This document shows positions 16,162 to 23,513 of a stretch of 64,000 nt of DNA, piece after piece. The notes below the pieces were generated by a model. That model saw only the letters and a list, made by a program, of their open reading frames with translations. It was not told the DNA's origin and did no database searches. The stretch comes from Acidisarcina sp. Lineage in GTDB: Bacteria > Acidobacteriota > Terriglobia > Terriglobales > Acidobacteriaceae. Within the stretch, counting starts at the first letter, position 1. The number at the start of each line of letters is the position of its first letter. A program made the position numbers and the translations under genes. Location of the stretch: NCBI GenBank assembly GCA_035539175.1, contig DATLIY010000007.1, positions 434,001 to 498,000 of the forward strand, in the 5' to 3' direction.

Positions 16162-16857
16162 ATGACGAAGGCTCAGGTATTGGCTCGAATTCACGATGCA
16201 GGACTGTTGCCGGTACTGCGTGCAAGTTCATCGGAACAGGCGCTTGCCCTGGCAGGCGCTCTCGAGGCGGGCGGCATCACGGTATTGGAAATCACGATGA
16301 CGGTCCCCGGCGCGGTGGAGGTGATTCGCCGGCTGGTGTTGGAGGCGGGAGATCGCCTGCTGATCGGTGCCGGAACCGTGCTCGATCCGGAAACGGCGCG
16401 CGCCTGCATGCTCGCGGGGGCGGAATTTATCGTGAGTCCCTCGCTCAATGTGAAGACGATCGAGATCTGCCAGCGCTATGGAATCGCGGTACTTCCCGGC
16501 GCGCTGACGCCGACCGAGGTGGTCACCGCCTGGCAGGCGGGCGCCGATGTGGTTAAGGTTTTCCCTTGCAGCGCGGTGGGCGGAGCAAAATATCTCAAGG
16601 CGCTCAAAGCTCCGCTGCCGCAGATTGAACTGATCCCCACCGGCGGCGTATCGCTGGCCACGGCAAGCGAGTTTCTCGAGGCGGGTGCCTATGCGCTGGG
16701 AGTTGGCAGTGATCTGGTCGATGCCAAGGCAATCCAGGCAGGCAGGCCAGAGAGCATCACGGAAAATGCACGGAAGTATCGGACGATTGTGCAGCAGGCG
16801 CGAGGGTTCAGCAAACCAGCGTTGCACTCGAGCACTGAAGAAGTCCGCACGGTTTGA
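16162..16857 (+). CDS. eda: KDPG/KHG aldolase
   Basis: The 231-residue protein cleaves 2-keto-3-deoxy-6-phosphogluconate (or 4-hydroxy-2-oxoglutarate) to pyruvate and glyceraldehyde 3-phosphate. Family marks are the catalytic Glu in TVLEITM, the IGAGTVLD strand, FIVSPSLN and the Schiff-base Lys in DVVKVFPCSAVGG. The GVSLATASEFLEAGAYALGVGSDLV phosphate-binding end is intact. It is slightly longer than the usual 205-215 residues because of a C-terminal tail. ATG 16162 has TAAGGA 5 bases upstream; a TTG directly before it is also possible. It lies in a sugar-acid operon; its phosphorylated substrate would come from the KdgK-like kinase two genes downstream. The stop overlaps an upstream extension of the next frame, so spacing to the next likely start is about 120 bases. 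Confidence 0.9.
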   Translation: MTKAQVLARIHDAGLLPVLRASSSEQALALAGALEAGGITVLEITMTVPGAVEVIRRLVLEAGDRLLIGAGTVLDPETARACMLAGAEFIVSPSLNVKTIEICQRYGIAVLPGALTPTEVVTAWQAGADVVKVFPCSAVGGAKYLKALKAPLPQIELIPTGGVSLATASEFLEAGAYALGVGSDLVDAKAIQAGRPESITENARKYRTIVQQARGFSKPALHSSTEEVRTV

Positions 16858-16976
16858 GGATTGGAGCCGCTTCCCCGATTGCGGCTCTTAAGGACCATGA
16901 GAAGAAAACTCGAGGCTGGAAATGGCCTGCCGCTGCGGCATTGCATCCTGGGGCCGTCGCGGAGTTTGGAGGTACT

Positions 16977-18278
16977 GTGGTTAACGGAATAGGAAATGCG
17001 GATCGTTATCTGACCAGGGACGAGATACGAAAGGTCGTTTCCGACGCTGTGGATTCGCTTGCATTGGATAACAAGCGGGTCCTGATCATCATTCCCGACG
17101 GCACTCGCACGATGCCGATGCCGCAGATGTTCGAAGCATTTCAGGAGCTGCTGCGCCCCAGAACCAAGGCTCTTGATTACCTGGTCGCGCTCGGCACTCA
17201 CCAGGCAATGACGGACGAGCATCTGAGCAAGCTGGTTGGCCAGCCAGTTGTCGATGAAAAGGTCGGCGAAACCCACATCTTCAACCATCATTGGGAAGAC
17301 CCGGCAAATTTCGTCAACTTCGGATCCATACCGGCAAAGGACATCTCCGACCTCACCGGCGGACTGGTGGCGAAGGAAGTGCCGGTTAGTTTGAATAAGT
17401 TGATTCTTGACTATGACCATCTCGTGATCTGCGGCCCGGTATTTCCGCACGAGGTAGCAGGCTTCTCCGGCGGCAATAAGTATTTCTTCCCTGGCATCGC
17501 CGGCTCGGAAATTATCAACTTCACACACTGGCTTGGCGCGGTCATCACCAACTACAAGATCATCGGGACCGACTACACGCCGGTTCGGGCTGTGATCGAT
17601 CGTGCGGCGGCAATGATTCCCCGCCCCACCTCGCTCATCGCGCTCGTCGTCACGTATGAGGGTGTGGCAGGTCTCTATTACGGATCGACGCAAGAGGCAT
17701 GGGCCGCCGCAACCAAGCTCTCCGCGAAGAAGCACATCGTCTATGTCGACAAGCCGTTCCGGCGTGTGCTCTCGGTAATGCCCGAGATGTACGACGATCT
17801 GTGGACGGGCGCAAAGGGCATGTACAAGATGGAGCCTGCGGTCGAAGACGGCGGCGAAGTGATCATCTACAGCCCGCACATCACTGAGGTTAGCTACACC
17901 CACGGCAAGCTGCTCGATGAAGTTGGATACCATTGCCGTGACTACTTTCTGAAGCAGTGGGATAAATTCAAAAACTACCCTGGCGGCGTGCTCGCCCACT
18001 CCACACATTTGAAGGGCCTTGGAACGTACGACCCCGCAACCGGCATTGAGACGCCGCGCATCCATGTGACATTGGCCACCGGCATTCCCGAGGAGCGCTG
18101 CCGCCGCATCAACCTCGGATATCTCGATCCGCGGAGTATCAACCTGGACGACTGGCGCAACCGTGAGCAGGAGGGCATCAAGCTGGTTCCCCACGCGGGA
18201 GAGACTTTATTCCGCCTGAAGCACCCGGCCGCCGCGTCCGAATCGCAAGCTACAGCAGCAATGCAGACGGTGTCGTAG
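16977..18278 (+). CDS. nickel-pincer (LarA-family, DUF2088) racemase/epimerase, probably for a sugar acid
   Basis: From GTG 16977 (GGAGG 4 bases upstream) the product has 433 residues, close to Lactobacillus LarA (424). An earlier in-frame ATG (16854) adds a tail unlike the family. LarA residues are kept in order: D41 and R44 (IPDGTRTMP), H75 (LGTHQAMT), H158 and K168 (FPHEVAGFSGGNKYFFPG; in LarA His174 and the cofactor-tethering Lys184, same spacing) and H184, 16 residues after the lysine as the nickel ligand His200 is in LarA. V160 replaces Cys176. Family members shift the configuration of alpha-hydroxy acids through a hydride on a nickel-pincer nucleotide; some act on aldonates. The KDPG aldolase and KDG kinase neighbours suggest C2 epimerisation of an aldonate. 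The cofactor genes larB, larC and larE are not in the window. Confidence 0.82.
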   Translation: MVNGIGNADRYLTRDEIRKVVSDAVDSLALDNKRVLIIIPDGTRTMPMPQMFEAFQELLRPRTKALDYLVALGTHQAMTDEHLSKLVGQPVVDEKVGETHIFNHHWEDPANFVNFGSIPAKDISDLTGGLVAKEVPVSLNKLILDYDHLVICGPVFPHEVAGFSGGNKYFFPGIAGSEIINFTHWLGAVITNYKIIGTDYTPVRAVIDRAAAMIPRPTSLIALVVTYEGVAGLYYGSTQEAWAAATKLSAKKHIVYVDKPFRRVLSVMPEMYDDLWTGAKGMYKMEPAVEDGGEVIIYSPHITEVSYTHGKLLDEVGYHCRDYFLKQWDKFKNYPGGVLAHSTHLKGLGTYDPATGIETPRIHVTLATGIPEERCRRINLGYLDPRSINLDDWRNREQEGIKLVPHAGETLFRLKHPAAASESQATAAMQTVS

Positions 18279-18364
18279 CGCCGCCGCAAGACATTGACTT
18301 TGAAAACCGCCCGAAGGGACCAGCCGTCCTATTCGGGAGTGAACGACTAAGGAGAAAGACTCAA

Positions 18365-19447
18365 ATGGATCTCGGATTTAAGATCGCAGAAAAAGGCACA
18401 CTGGATTTTCTTTCGCTCGGTGCTCTCGTCCACCGGCTCGATCCAGGCATCATCCCGTTTCGCAAAGCTCATGACCTTGCAGTCCACGTAAGCGGCGGCG
18501 AATTCAATGTCGCTGCCAATCTTTCCGATTGTTTTCGGCTGCAGACCGGCATCGCCTCCGCCATGGTCTCCTACCCGGTTGGCGATCTGATTGCGGAGCG
18601 CGTGCGCGCCATGGGCGTGCGCCCTCTGTACCGCACCTTTACGCACGATGGCACGCATGGCCCCAACATGGCGACGGTATACAGCGACCGGGGATTTGGC
18701 GTGCGCGCCCCCGTGGTCTTTTACAACCGCTGCAATGAGGCGGCAGCGCTGCTGAAGCCCGGCGACTTTGATTGGTCTGCGATCTTTCAAGAAGGAGTGC
18801 GGTGGTTCCACAGCGGCGGCATCTTTGCCGCGCTCTCCGATACCACGGCAGAGCTGGTGATTGAAGCCATGAAAGCCGCGCGGGCCGCTGGAGTCATCTG
18901 CTCGTTTGATCTGAATTACCGCGAGAAGCTCTGGAAGTTCCGGGGCGGAGCAGAGCGCGCTCAGGAAGTCCTGGGAGCCATCGTGGAGAACGTGGATGTA
19001 CTCGTCGGCAATGAAGAAGACCTGCAAAAGGGTCTGGGCTTTGCCGGTCCCGAGGTAGCTGCGCGTTCCAAACTAGATCCCGCTGCCTTCCTCTCCATGA
19101 TCGAGCGCGTGACCGCGCGTTATCCGAAGGTGAAGGTTGTGGCCACGACCCTGCGCGAAACCCACTCCACCAATCGTCATAGCTGGAGCGCGGTGGCATG
19201 GGTAAATGGAACTCCCGTATTCGCTCCCACCTGCGAGCTGGATGTTTATGATCGCGTAGGCGGTGGCGATGGCTTCGCCGCAGGCTTTATCTATGGCCTG
19301 CTCAGCGGAGAGGCTCCCGAAGAAGCGATCAAGCTGGGATGGGCTCACGGAGCGCTGCTCACTACCTTCCCCGGCGATACAACGATGGCAACCGTGGAGC
19401 AGGTCAGGGACTTCGCTCGCGGTGGATCGGCGCGAATCCAGCGCTAA
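18365..19447 (+). CDS. PfkB-family sugar kinase, probably 2-keto-3-deoxygluconate kinase
   Basis: The 360-residue product is a ribokinase-fold kinase. The N-terminal half has VSGGEFNVAANLSDCF (substrate glycine region), the middle VICSFDLNYREKLW and VDVLVGNEEDL typical of KdgK-like members, and the C-terminal catalytic motif is YDRVGGGDGFAAGF, with the base at about D302; the usual GAGD is GGGD, a variant common in one KdgK-type branch. It would phosphorylate 2-keto-3-deoxy sugar acids to the substrate of the KDPG aldolase encoded upstream. AAGGAG lies about 10 bases before the ATG. It is longer than the usual 310-330 residues owing to an insertion near 215-265. It is the last gene of the run and is followed by a hairpin cluster. 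Confidence 0.83.
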   Translation: MDLGFKIAEKGTLDFLSLGALVHRLDPGIIPFRKAHDLAVHVSGGEFNVAANLSDCFRLQTGIASAMVSYPVGDLIAERVRAMGVRPLYRTFTHDGTHGPNMATVYSDRGFGVRAPVVFYNRCNEAAALLKPGDFDWSAIFQEGVRWFHSGGIFAALSDTTAELVIEAMKAARAAGVICSFDLNYREKLWKFRGGAERAQEVLGAIVENVDVLVGNEEDLQKGLGFAGPEVAARSKLDPAAFLSMIERVTARYPKVKVVATTLRETHSTNRHSWSAVAWVNGTPVFAPTCELDVYDRVGGGDGFAAGFIYGLLSGEAPEEAIKLGWAHGALLTTFPGDTTMATVEQVRDFARGGSARIQR

Positions 19448-19451
19448 TCGC

Positions 19452-19501
19452 GGACCTGGAAGGGTCCAGGTCCAATCGCAGCCCGGTCCCCTATCCGGGC
19501 T
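19452..19501 (+). repeat. two small stem-loops after the kinase gene
   Basis: GGACCTGG (19452-19459) pairs with 19466-19473, and AGCCCGG (19480-19486) pairs with 19495-19501. They lie directly after the kinase stop and before the larger terminator hairpin. Confidence 0.5.
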
Positions 19502-19516
19502 GCGTGACCAAACGTG

Positions 19517-19550
19517 AGGGGCAGCTACTCCATCAGGAGTAGCTGCCCCT
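19517..19550 (+). terminator. strong hairpin closing the sugar-acid operon
   Basis: A perfect 15-bp stem (AGGGGCAGCTACTCC and its complement) with a 4-base ATCA loop, followed by only two T. It lies between the plus-strand operon and the minus-strand regulator gene and could serve both directions. Confidence 0.65.
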
Positions 19551-19579
19551 TCGACGCTGTAGAGTGGATTCGCCGACGC

Positions 19580-19632
19580 TGACCGCTTCGTTTGTCATCC
19601 TGACCGCTTCGTCATCCTGAGCGAAGCGAAGG
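19580..19632. repeat. dispersed-type repeat with TCCTGAGCGAAGCG core
   Basis: TGACCGCTTCG occurs at 19580 and 19601, and GTCATCCTGA at 19594 and 19611. CGCTTCG (19605-19611) can pair with CGAAGCG (19622-19628). A closely similar intergenic sequence is, from memory, widespread in Acidobacteria and some other phyla. The copy here is a partial tandem. Confidence 0.5.
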
Positions 19633-19734
19633 CTCCAGAGCCACAACCCATTCGCAGACCAACGGCCACTGACCTATCAGACAGCCTTACCTGACTAACT
19701 GGATCGAAAAACGGGATTCCTGCAGGATTCCGGG

Positions 19735-20475
19735 CTATTTCGCTCGTACCTTGGCGGTGCGAGCCTCGTCGGCAGCACCCACCGATGCAGATTCATGCTC
19801 GCCGGAGAGAGTCTCTTTGACGCGCAGCAGATGTTGCCGCATGGCGGTTCGCGCTCCCAGAGCATCGCCGGTTGCAATGGCAGCAAGAATGGCCTTGTGG
19901 TCGCGCACCGTCGCCTCCTGATTCCTCAGCAATCCGGTCCGCTCGCTCAGCTTGGTAAACATCGGGTTGAACATGTTGCTCCACAGCGTCTCCACCAGGC
20001 CGGTTAGAACGCTGTTGCCCATCACGGACGCAATTCGCTTATGGAAGGCTTGATCGGCGTCCCTACCATGACCACCTTCCTCCATCACCCGTTCCATTTC
20101 TTCAATGGTCTGCCCAATTTCCTGGACGTCTTCTGGTGTAGCCAGCACCGCCACATTGGCGGCAATCTCTCCTTCGATAAGCAGGCGTGCATTCAGAAGT
20201 TCGAACGGGCCTGGGCCGGAGTCCAAGATGATAGCCCGTGCAGGTGTGTGCTTGCTGACATAGATGCCGGACCCGGTGCGAACCTCAACCAGCCCGGAGA
20301 TCTCCAGCGCGATCATGGCCTCCCGAATGGTGGGACGGCTCACGCCAAGTTGCCGCGCCAACTCCTTCTCCGAGGGAAGGCGCTTGCCGGCGCTGATCTT
20401 TCCGCTGGCAATGAGGTCCTCAATACGGCTGGCCACCTGTTGGTAAAGGCGCTGTGTAGCTATTGGTTGGAGCAT
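19735..20475 (-). CDS. FadR-subfamily GntR transcriptional regulator
   Basis: The 246-residue protein from ATG 20475 has an N-terminal GntR winged helix (LYQQVASRIEDLIASGKISAG, then LPSEKELARQLGVSRPTIREA and GLVEVRTGSGIYV) and an all-helical FCD ligand domain with the metal or ligand residues in the AFHKRIASVMGN and DHKAILAAI helices. The longer frame (to 20580) adds 35 residues ahead of the domain and has no better start. UxuR, ExuR and similar members repress uronate and aldonate genes and are released by the substrate. Its place at the end of the sugar-acid operon, convergent with it, makes it the likely controller of that operon and possibly of the divergent Tat operon. Its operator was not identified by eye. 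Confidence 0.87.
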   Translation of the reverse strand: MLQPIATQRLYQQVASRIEDLIASGKISAGKRLPSEKELARQLGVSRPTIREAMIALEISGLVEVRTGSGIYVSKHTPARAIILDSGPGPFELLNARLLIEGEIAANVAVLATPEDVQEIGQTIEEMERVMEEGGHGRDADQAFHKRIASVMGNSVLTGLVETLWSNMFNPMFTKLSERTGLLRNQEATVRDHKAILAAIATGDALGARTAMRQHLLRVKETLSGEHESASVGAADEARTAKVRAK

Positions 20476-20622
20476 AGAAGCAATATCCTGGCGTGTCCGC
20501 AGGGTATCAGATAGCTTGACAGCCGTCCATATGCGCGATTCTGCGCGAACCCGCACCGGATTACGGGGCTTGCCCGTCATCCCAAAGATGGAGAGGTTTG
20601 CAGTCGCCCCGTCAGCGAGGGT

Positions 20623-21033
20623 TCAGGCGCGCTTCTCGCAGTTGATCATCCAGGGAATACCGAACTGGTCCACCAGCATGCCGAAACGGACGGCCCAGAA
20701 AGTCTCCTGCAGGGGCATCTGCACGGTGCCCTTCCGCACCAATGCGTTGAATACCTTTTCGCTCTCCGCCGGATCCGTGAAGGACAGACTCAGAGATATC
20801 CCGTGGGTTGCCGAGTAGCGCTCGGGCGGAACGTCGGAACCCATCAATACCTGCTCCCCCACCGTCAGGCGTGCATGAATGATCTGGTTGAGCTGATCCG
20901 CGGGCGTATCCTTCGCCATTGGCGAATCCGCATACTTCATCATGACTTCGATCTTGCCGCCAAGACTCTGCTCGTAGAACTTGAACGCTGCCTCGCATTG
21001 ACCGTTAAAGCTAAGATACGGATTCAACTCCAT
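20623..21033 (-). CDS. PhnB-like VOC-superfamily (glyoxalase-fold) protein
   Basis: The 136-residue product starts at ATG 21033 with AAGGAG 6 bases upstream; the frame is open for 370 bases further but that part is a shadow of the glycosidase gene. MELNPYLSFNGQCEAAFKFYEQSLGG opens the fold as in PhnB/YjdN and 3-demethylubiquinone methyltransferase-like VOC proteins, and ETFWAVRFGMLVDQFGIPWMINCEK closes it. Relatives are often stand-alone proteins of unknown substrate; some confer resistance or bind small molecules. No link with the neighbouring regulator or glycosidase is evident. Confidence 0.85.
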   Translation of the reverse strand: MELNPYLSFNGQCEAAFKFYEQSLGGKIEVMMKYADSPMAKDTPADQLNQIIHARLTVGEQVLMGSDVPPERYSATHGISLSLSFTDPAESEKVFNALVRKGTVQMPLQETFWAVRFGMLVDQFGIPWMINCEKRA

Positions 21034-21130
21034 AGTTCGCTCCTTGGTTGACGATATATGCTGACGGGCCGACGGTGTTTGGAACGGGTACAAGATACCA
21101 GAATCCTCCTGCTCCCAAATGCCTGCAGTG

Positions 21131-22975
21131 CTAGCTGACGTCCAGATAGGTGGTATAGCGCTCCTCGCCGATCGCCGTAAAAGGAAGCAACCGCAATCCG
21201 CCGGAAGCGGCCTCCGCCTGCCAGGCATCCTGTCCTGGAACCCTCTGCGCAGCCAGCAGCTGTTGGCGTGTAATGCGGGGTGTCCCTTCCGTAACGGCGA
21301 ATAACACCAGCGGCCCGCGAACCAGTGCGACGGTGCCGGGATGTTTCGCATCGATGGCCTCAAGGCGCATCGGCAGGGCAAGATCCAGTGCAATGCGGTC
21401 GCCATCTCTCCATCTGCGGCGCAACGTTGCGAACCCGGAACGGACTGGCGCAGAAAGCCGCGAGCCGTTCACGCGGATCGTCGCTCCTTCTGCGGAGGTG
21501 CTCCAGGCGGGAATCCGCAGCCGCAAGGCGAACTCCGAGGGGCGCGACAGCCTCAGGTTCATCGCAATCCTGCCTTCGAGCGGGTAATTCCCTGCCTGCG
21601 TCAAAGCGACCTGCGCACCGTTCGCGCTGGTCCATTGGACGGTAGACGGCAGGTAGAGGTTCACATAGACGCCATCCGCGTCATGGAGGTACGTAAGGAT
21701 ACGATAGTCCGCCGCAACCTGCGGCAGCGTGCCAGAGCAGCAGGGCCACGCATCGGGAAAATACGATTTACTGCCCGCCGAGCTATAGTCCGAGTAGTAG
21801 AAGGCACGCCCATCCCTCTGCAAAGGCTTCGCGCCCAGCACCGTGTTGTACAGGACGCGCTCCATGCTGTCGCCATAGCGGCCATCGCCTGTCACCCGCA
21901 GCAGGTAGCGGCTCAGTTTGAAGTGCGCATAGCTGCCGCATGGCGTTTCAAAGCTGTGATGGGTGTGGGCAAGGCTCGCATAGAGATCGCCGCTCTCCGG
22001 CGCGCGGAAGCTTTCATCAGGTCCCCAGCCGCCCGTAGCGAAGCTCTGCGTTGCGGTGATCATGTCAAACGCGTTGCTCGCCGCGCGCAAGTGCTTCCTG
22101 CTGCCGGTCACGATGTAGGCCTGCATCGCGGAACTCAGCGCATTGCAGAAGCTGTAGGCATGGTGCCCGGCGAGAACATTCCTGTTTTCGGAGAGAGGAT
22201 CGAAATAGGTTTCATCGAGCAGGTAACGGCCTGCCATCTGCCGATATCGCTCTCCCGCTCCCGACTGCGACGCGAGATAAAGATTCTCCGGCAGCGTGTA
22301 GGACTCGTCCCAGGTGTAGTCGTCCGAGGTGTTTTCGCCTATCGACGCGCGCCACTGCCTCTGGACGGCATCGCGATCGAGCGCATGCGGCGGCAGATGC
22401 GGCTGCGCAGCGTCCGTCGTGCGATCCAGAAGCGGCAGTGCCTGCGGCAAGCCAGCATACCTGTGCGCATCCAACAGCCCGATCACCATCTTGTCGTAGT
22501 CATAGGCCGGAAAGCGAAAGTTCGTGTAAAAGCGGCCCGAAATGGCAGGCGCATAAAGATCCAACAGCTTGGCAATCTTCGCGCGGGTACGGGCATCGCG
22601 GTCCACGGCGTATCCACGCGAGAGGGCGGAGATCCACTGACCGAATGAGTGCCCGGGCGCAAAGCCATGGCCGCCGCTTGGCGTCTTATCCAGGGGAACC
22701 TCGTCGTACCAGCCTCCCATATCCGGCCCAGGTGCAGGCAATCCGGCACGCAGACGCCACGGCTTCAGCAGGCTGTCATCATTCAGGGACATCAGTACGG
22801 ATTGCGTCTGAACAAATTGTGTCTGCGCGAGTCCGGGAGCAAGCTCCACGTCTCCATAACCGAATTCCTTCAGAAGAGCCGGCTCTTGCTGCTCCCCGGC
22901 AAAAAGCAAAGGACGGGACCAGAGAGCCGCACCAGCGAGACTCGCGGACTGCAGAAACGAACGACGCGTCAGCAT
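21131..22975 (-). CDS. Tat-exported GH127-like (DUF1680) glycosidase, beta-L-arabinofuranosidase type
   Basis: From ATG 22975 (GAGG 6 bases upstream) the 614-residue product starts with a Tat signal (MLTRRSFLQSASLAGAALWSRPLLFAG). The body is an (alpha/alpha)6 barrel of the DUF1680 family with GHHAYSFCNALSSAMQAY, HHSFETPCGSYAHFKLSRYLL and DAWPCCSGTLPQVAADY, then a beta-sandwich. Known GH127 enzymes use a zinc-bound Cys nucleophile, with Glu and Cys ligands in an ETC motif and a CC pair. The CC pair is kept here, but the first motif reads ETPC, one residue longer, so the metal site may differ. It would release L-arabinofuranose or a related sugar outside the cytoplasm. The gene stands between a VOC gene and a tRNA. 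Confidence 0.8.
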   Translation of the reverse strand: MLTRRSFLQSASLAGAALWSRPLLFAGEQQEPALLKEFGYGDVELAPGLAQTQFVQTQSVLMSLNDDSLLKPWRLRAGLPAPGPDMGGWYDEVPLDKTPSGGHGFAPGHSFGQWISALSRGYAVDRDARTRAKIAKLLDLYAPAISGRFYTNFRFPAYDYDKMVIGLLDAHRYAGLPQALPLLDRTTDAAQPHLPPHALDRDAVQRQWRASIGENTSDDYTWDESYTLPENLYLASQSGAGERYRQMAGRYLLDETYFDPLSENRNVLAGHHAYSFCNALSSAMQAYIVTGSRKHLRAASNAFDMITATQSFATGGWGPDESFRAPESGDLYASLAHTHHSFETPCGSYAHFKLSRYLLRVTGDGRYGDSMERVLYNTVLGAKPLQRDGRAFYYSDYSSAGSKSYFPDAWPCCSGTLPQVAADYRILTYLHDADGVYVNLYLPSTVQWTSANGAQVALTQAGNYPLEGRIAMNLRLSRPSEFALRLRIPAWSTSAEGATIRVNGSRLSAPVRSGFATLRRRWRDGDRIALDLALPMRLEAIDAKHPGTVALVRGPLVLFAVTEGTPRITRQQLLAAQRVPGQDAWQAEAASGGLRLLPFTAIGEERYTTYLDVS

Positions 22976-23175
22976 GAAAAACCTCAATCGGAATACTATG
23001 ACAGCCCGGTAGAGTCGCCAAGCAGATCCCTTTGAGGGGGACGCAATTGCGCCCATACTCCTTGAGAAACAGTCAATTATCGTCGATCGATTGGCCCGGC
23101 CTCATGGGGAAGGCGGCCCTTAGCTGATGGGGCTTTTGTGCGTTTCTCTGGAATCAGCAAGATGGGTGTGGATGC

Positions 23176-23267
23176 TGGCGGAGAGGGGGAGATTCGAACT
23201 CCCGATACCCGTAAAGGTATGCCTGATTTCGAGTCAGGTGCATTCAACCGGGCTCTGCCACCTCTCC
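23176..23267 (-). tRNA. tRNA-Ser (anticodon CGA)
   Basis: On the minus strand the acceptor stem GGAGAGG pairs with CCTCTCC, followed by G and an encoded CCA. The anticodon arm CTGA-CTCGAAA-TCAG gives anticodon CGA, reading UCG. A long variable arm (GCATACC to GGTATC) marks a class II serine tRNA, and the T arm has GGGAG-TTCGAAT-CTCCC. The length is 92 bases including CCA. Confidence 0.95.
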
Positions 23268-23405
23268 GCTGTGGGCAAATCAGTTGTTCTTTCCGGCATT
23301 CGAGGTAACAGCCCCGCCGGTTGCAGGGCGAAGATCCCGGATCAACTGCTGCATCTTGAGTTTACTGGTAAATGGGAGTTGAGACAAATGGTGCGGGACA
23401 CTTCC

Positions 23406-23473
23406 GCACAAAGAAAGAGGCGCACAAAGAAAGTGGGCGCATGAAAGAGGGCGCATACAAGGAAAGAGGGCGA
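23406..23473. repeat. short imperfect tandem repeat (GCGCA-n-GAAAG-GGG)
   Basis: Four imperfect units of 14-19 bases, each of the type GCGCA..AAGAAAG(A/T)GGG, lie between the tRNA and the tonB stop. On the minus strand they follow the tonB gene. There is no open frame of interest; they may be slippage-derived. Confidence 0.55.
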
Positions 23474-23513
23474 AGCACGTATGCCCCGCCCTCATCCCGA
23501 CTTACCGAAGCCT

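Noticed and set aside
16689-18194. A 501-codon open frame antisense to the aldolase and LarA-like genes
   Set aside because: Both sense genes have intact catalytic motifs; the antisense product resembles nothing.
21341-22648. A 435-codon open frame opposite the GH127-like gene
   Set aside because: The sense frame has Tat signal and CC motif; the other strand is Arg-rich low-complexity shadow.
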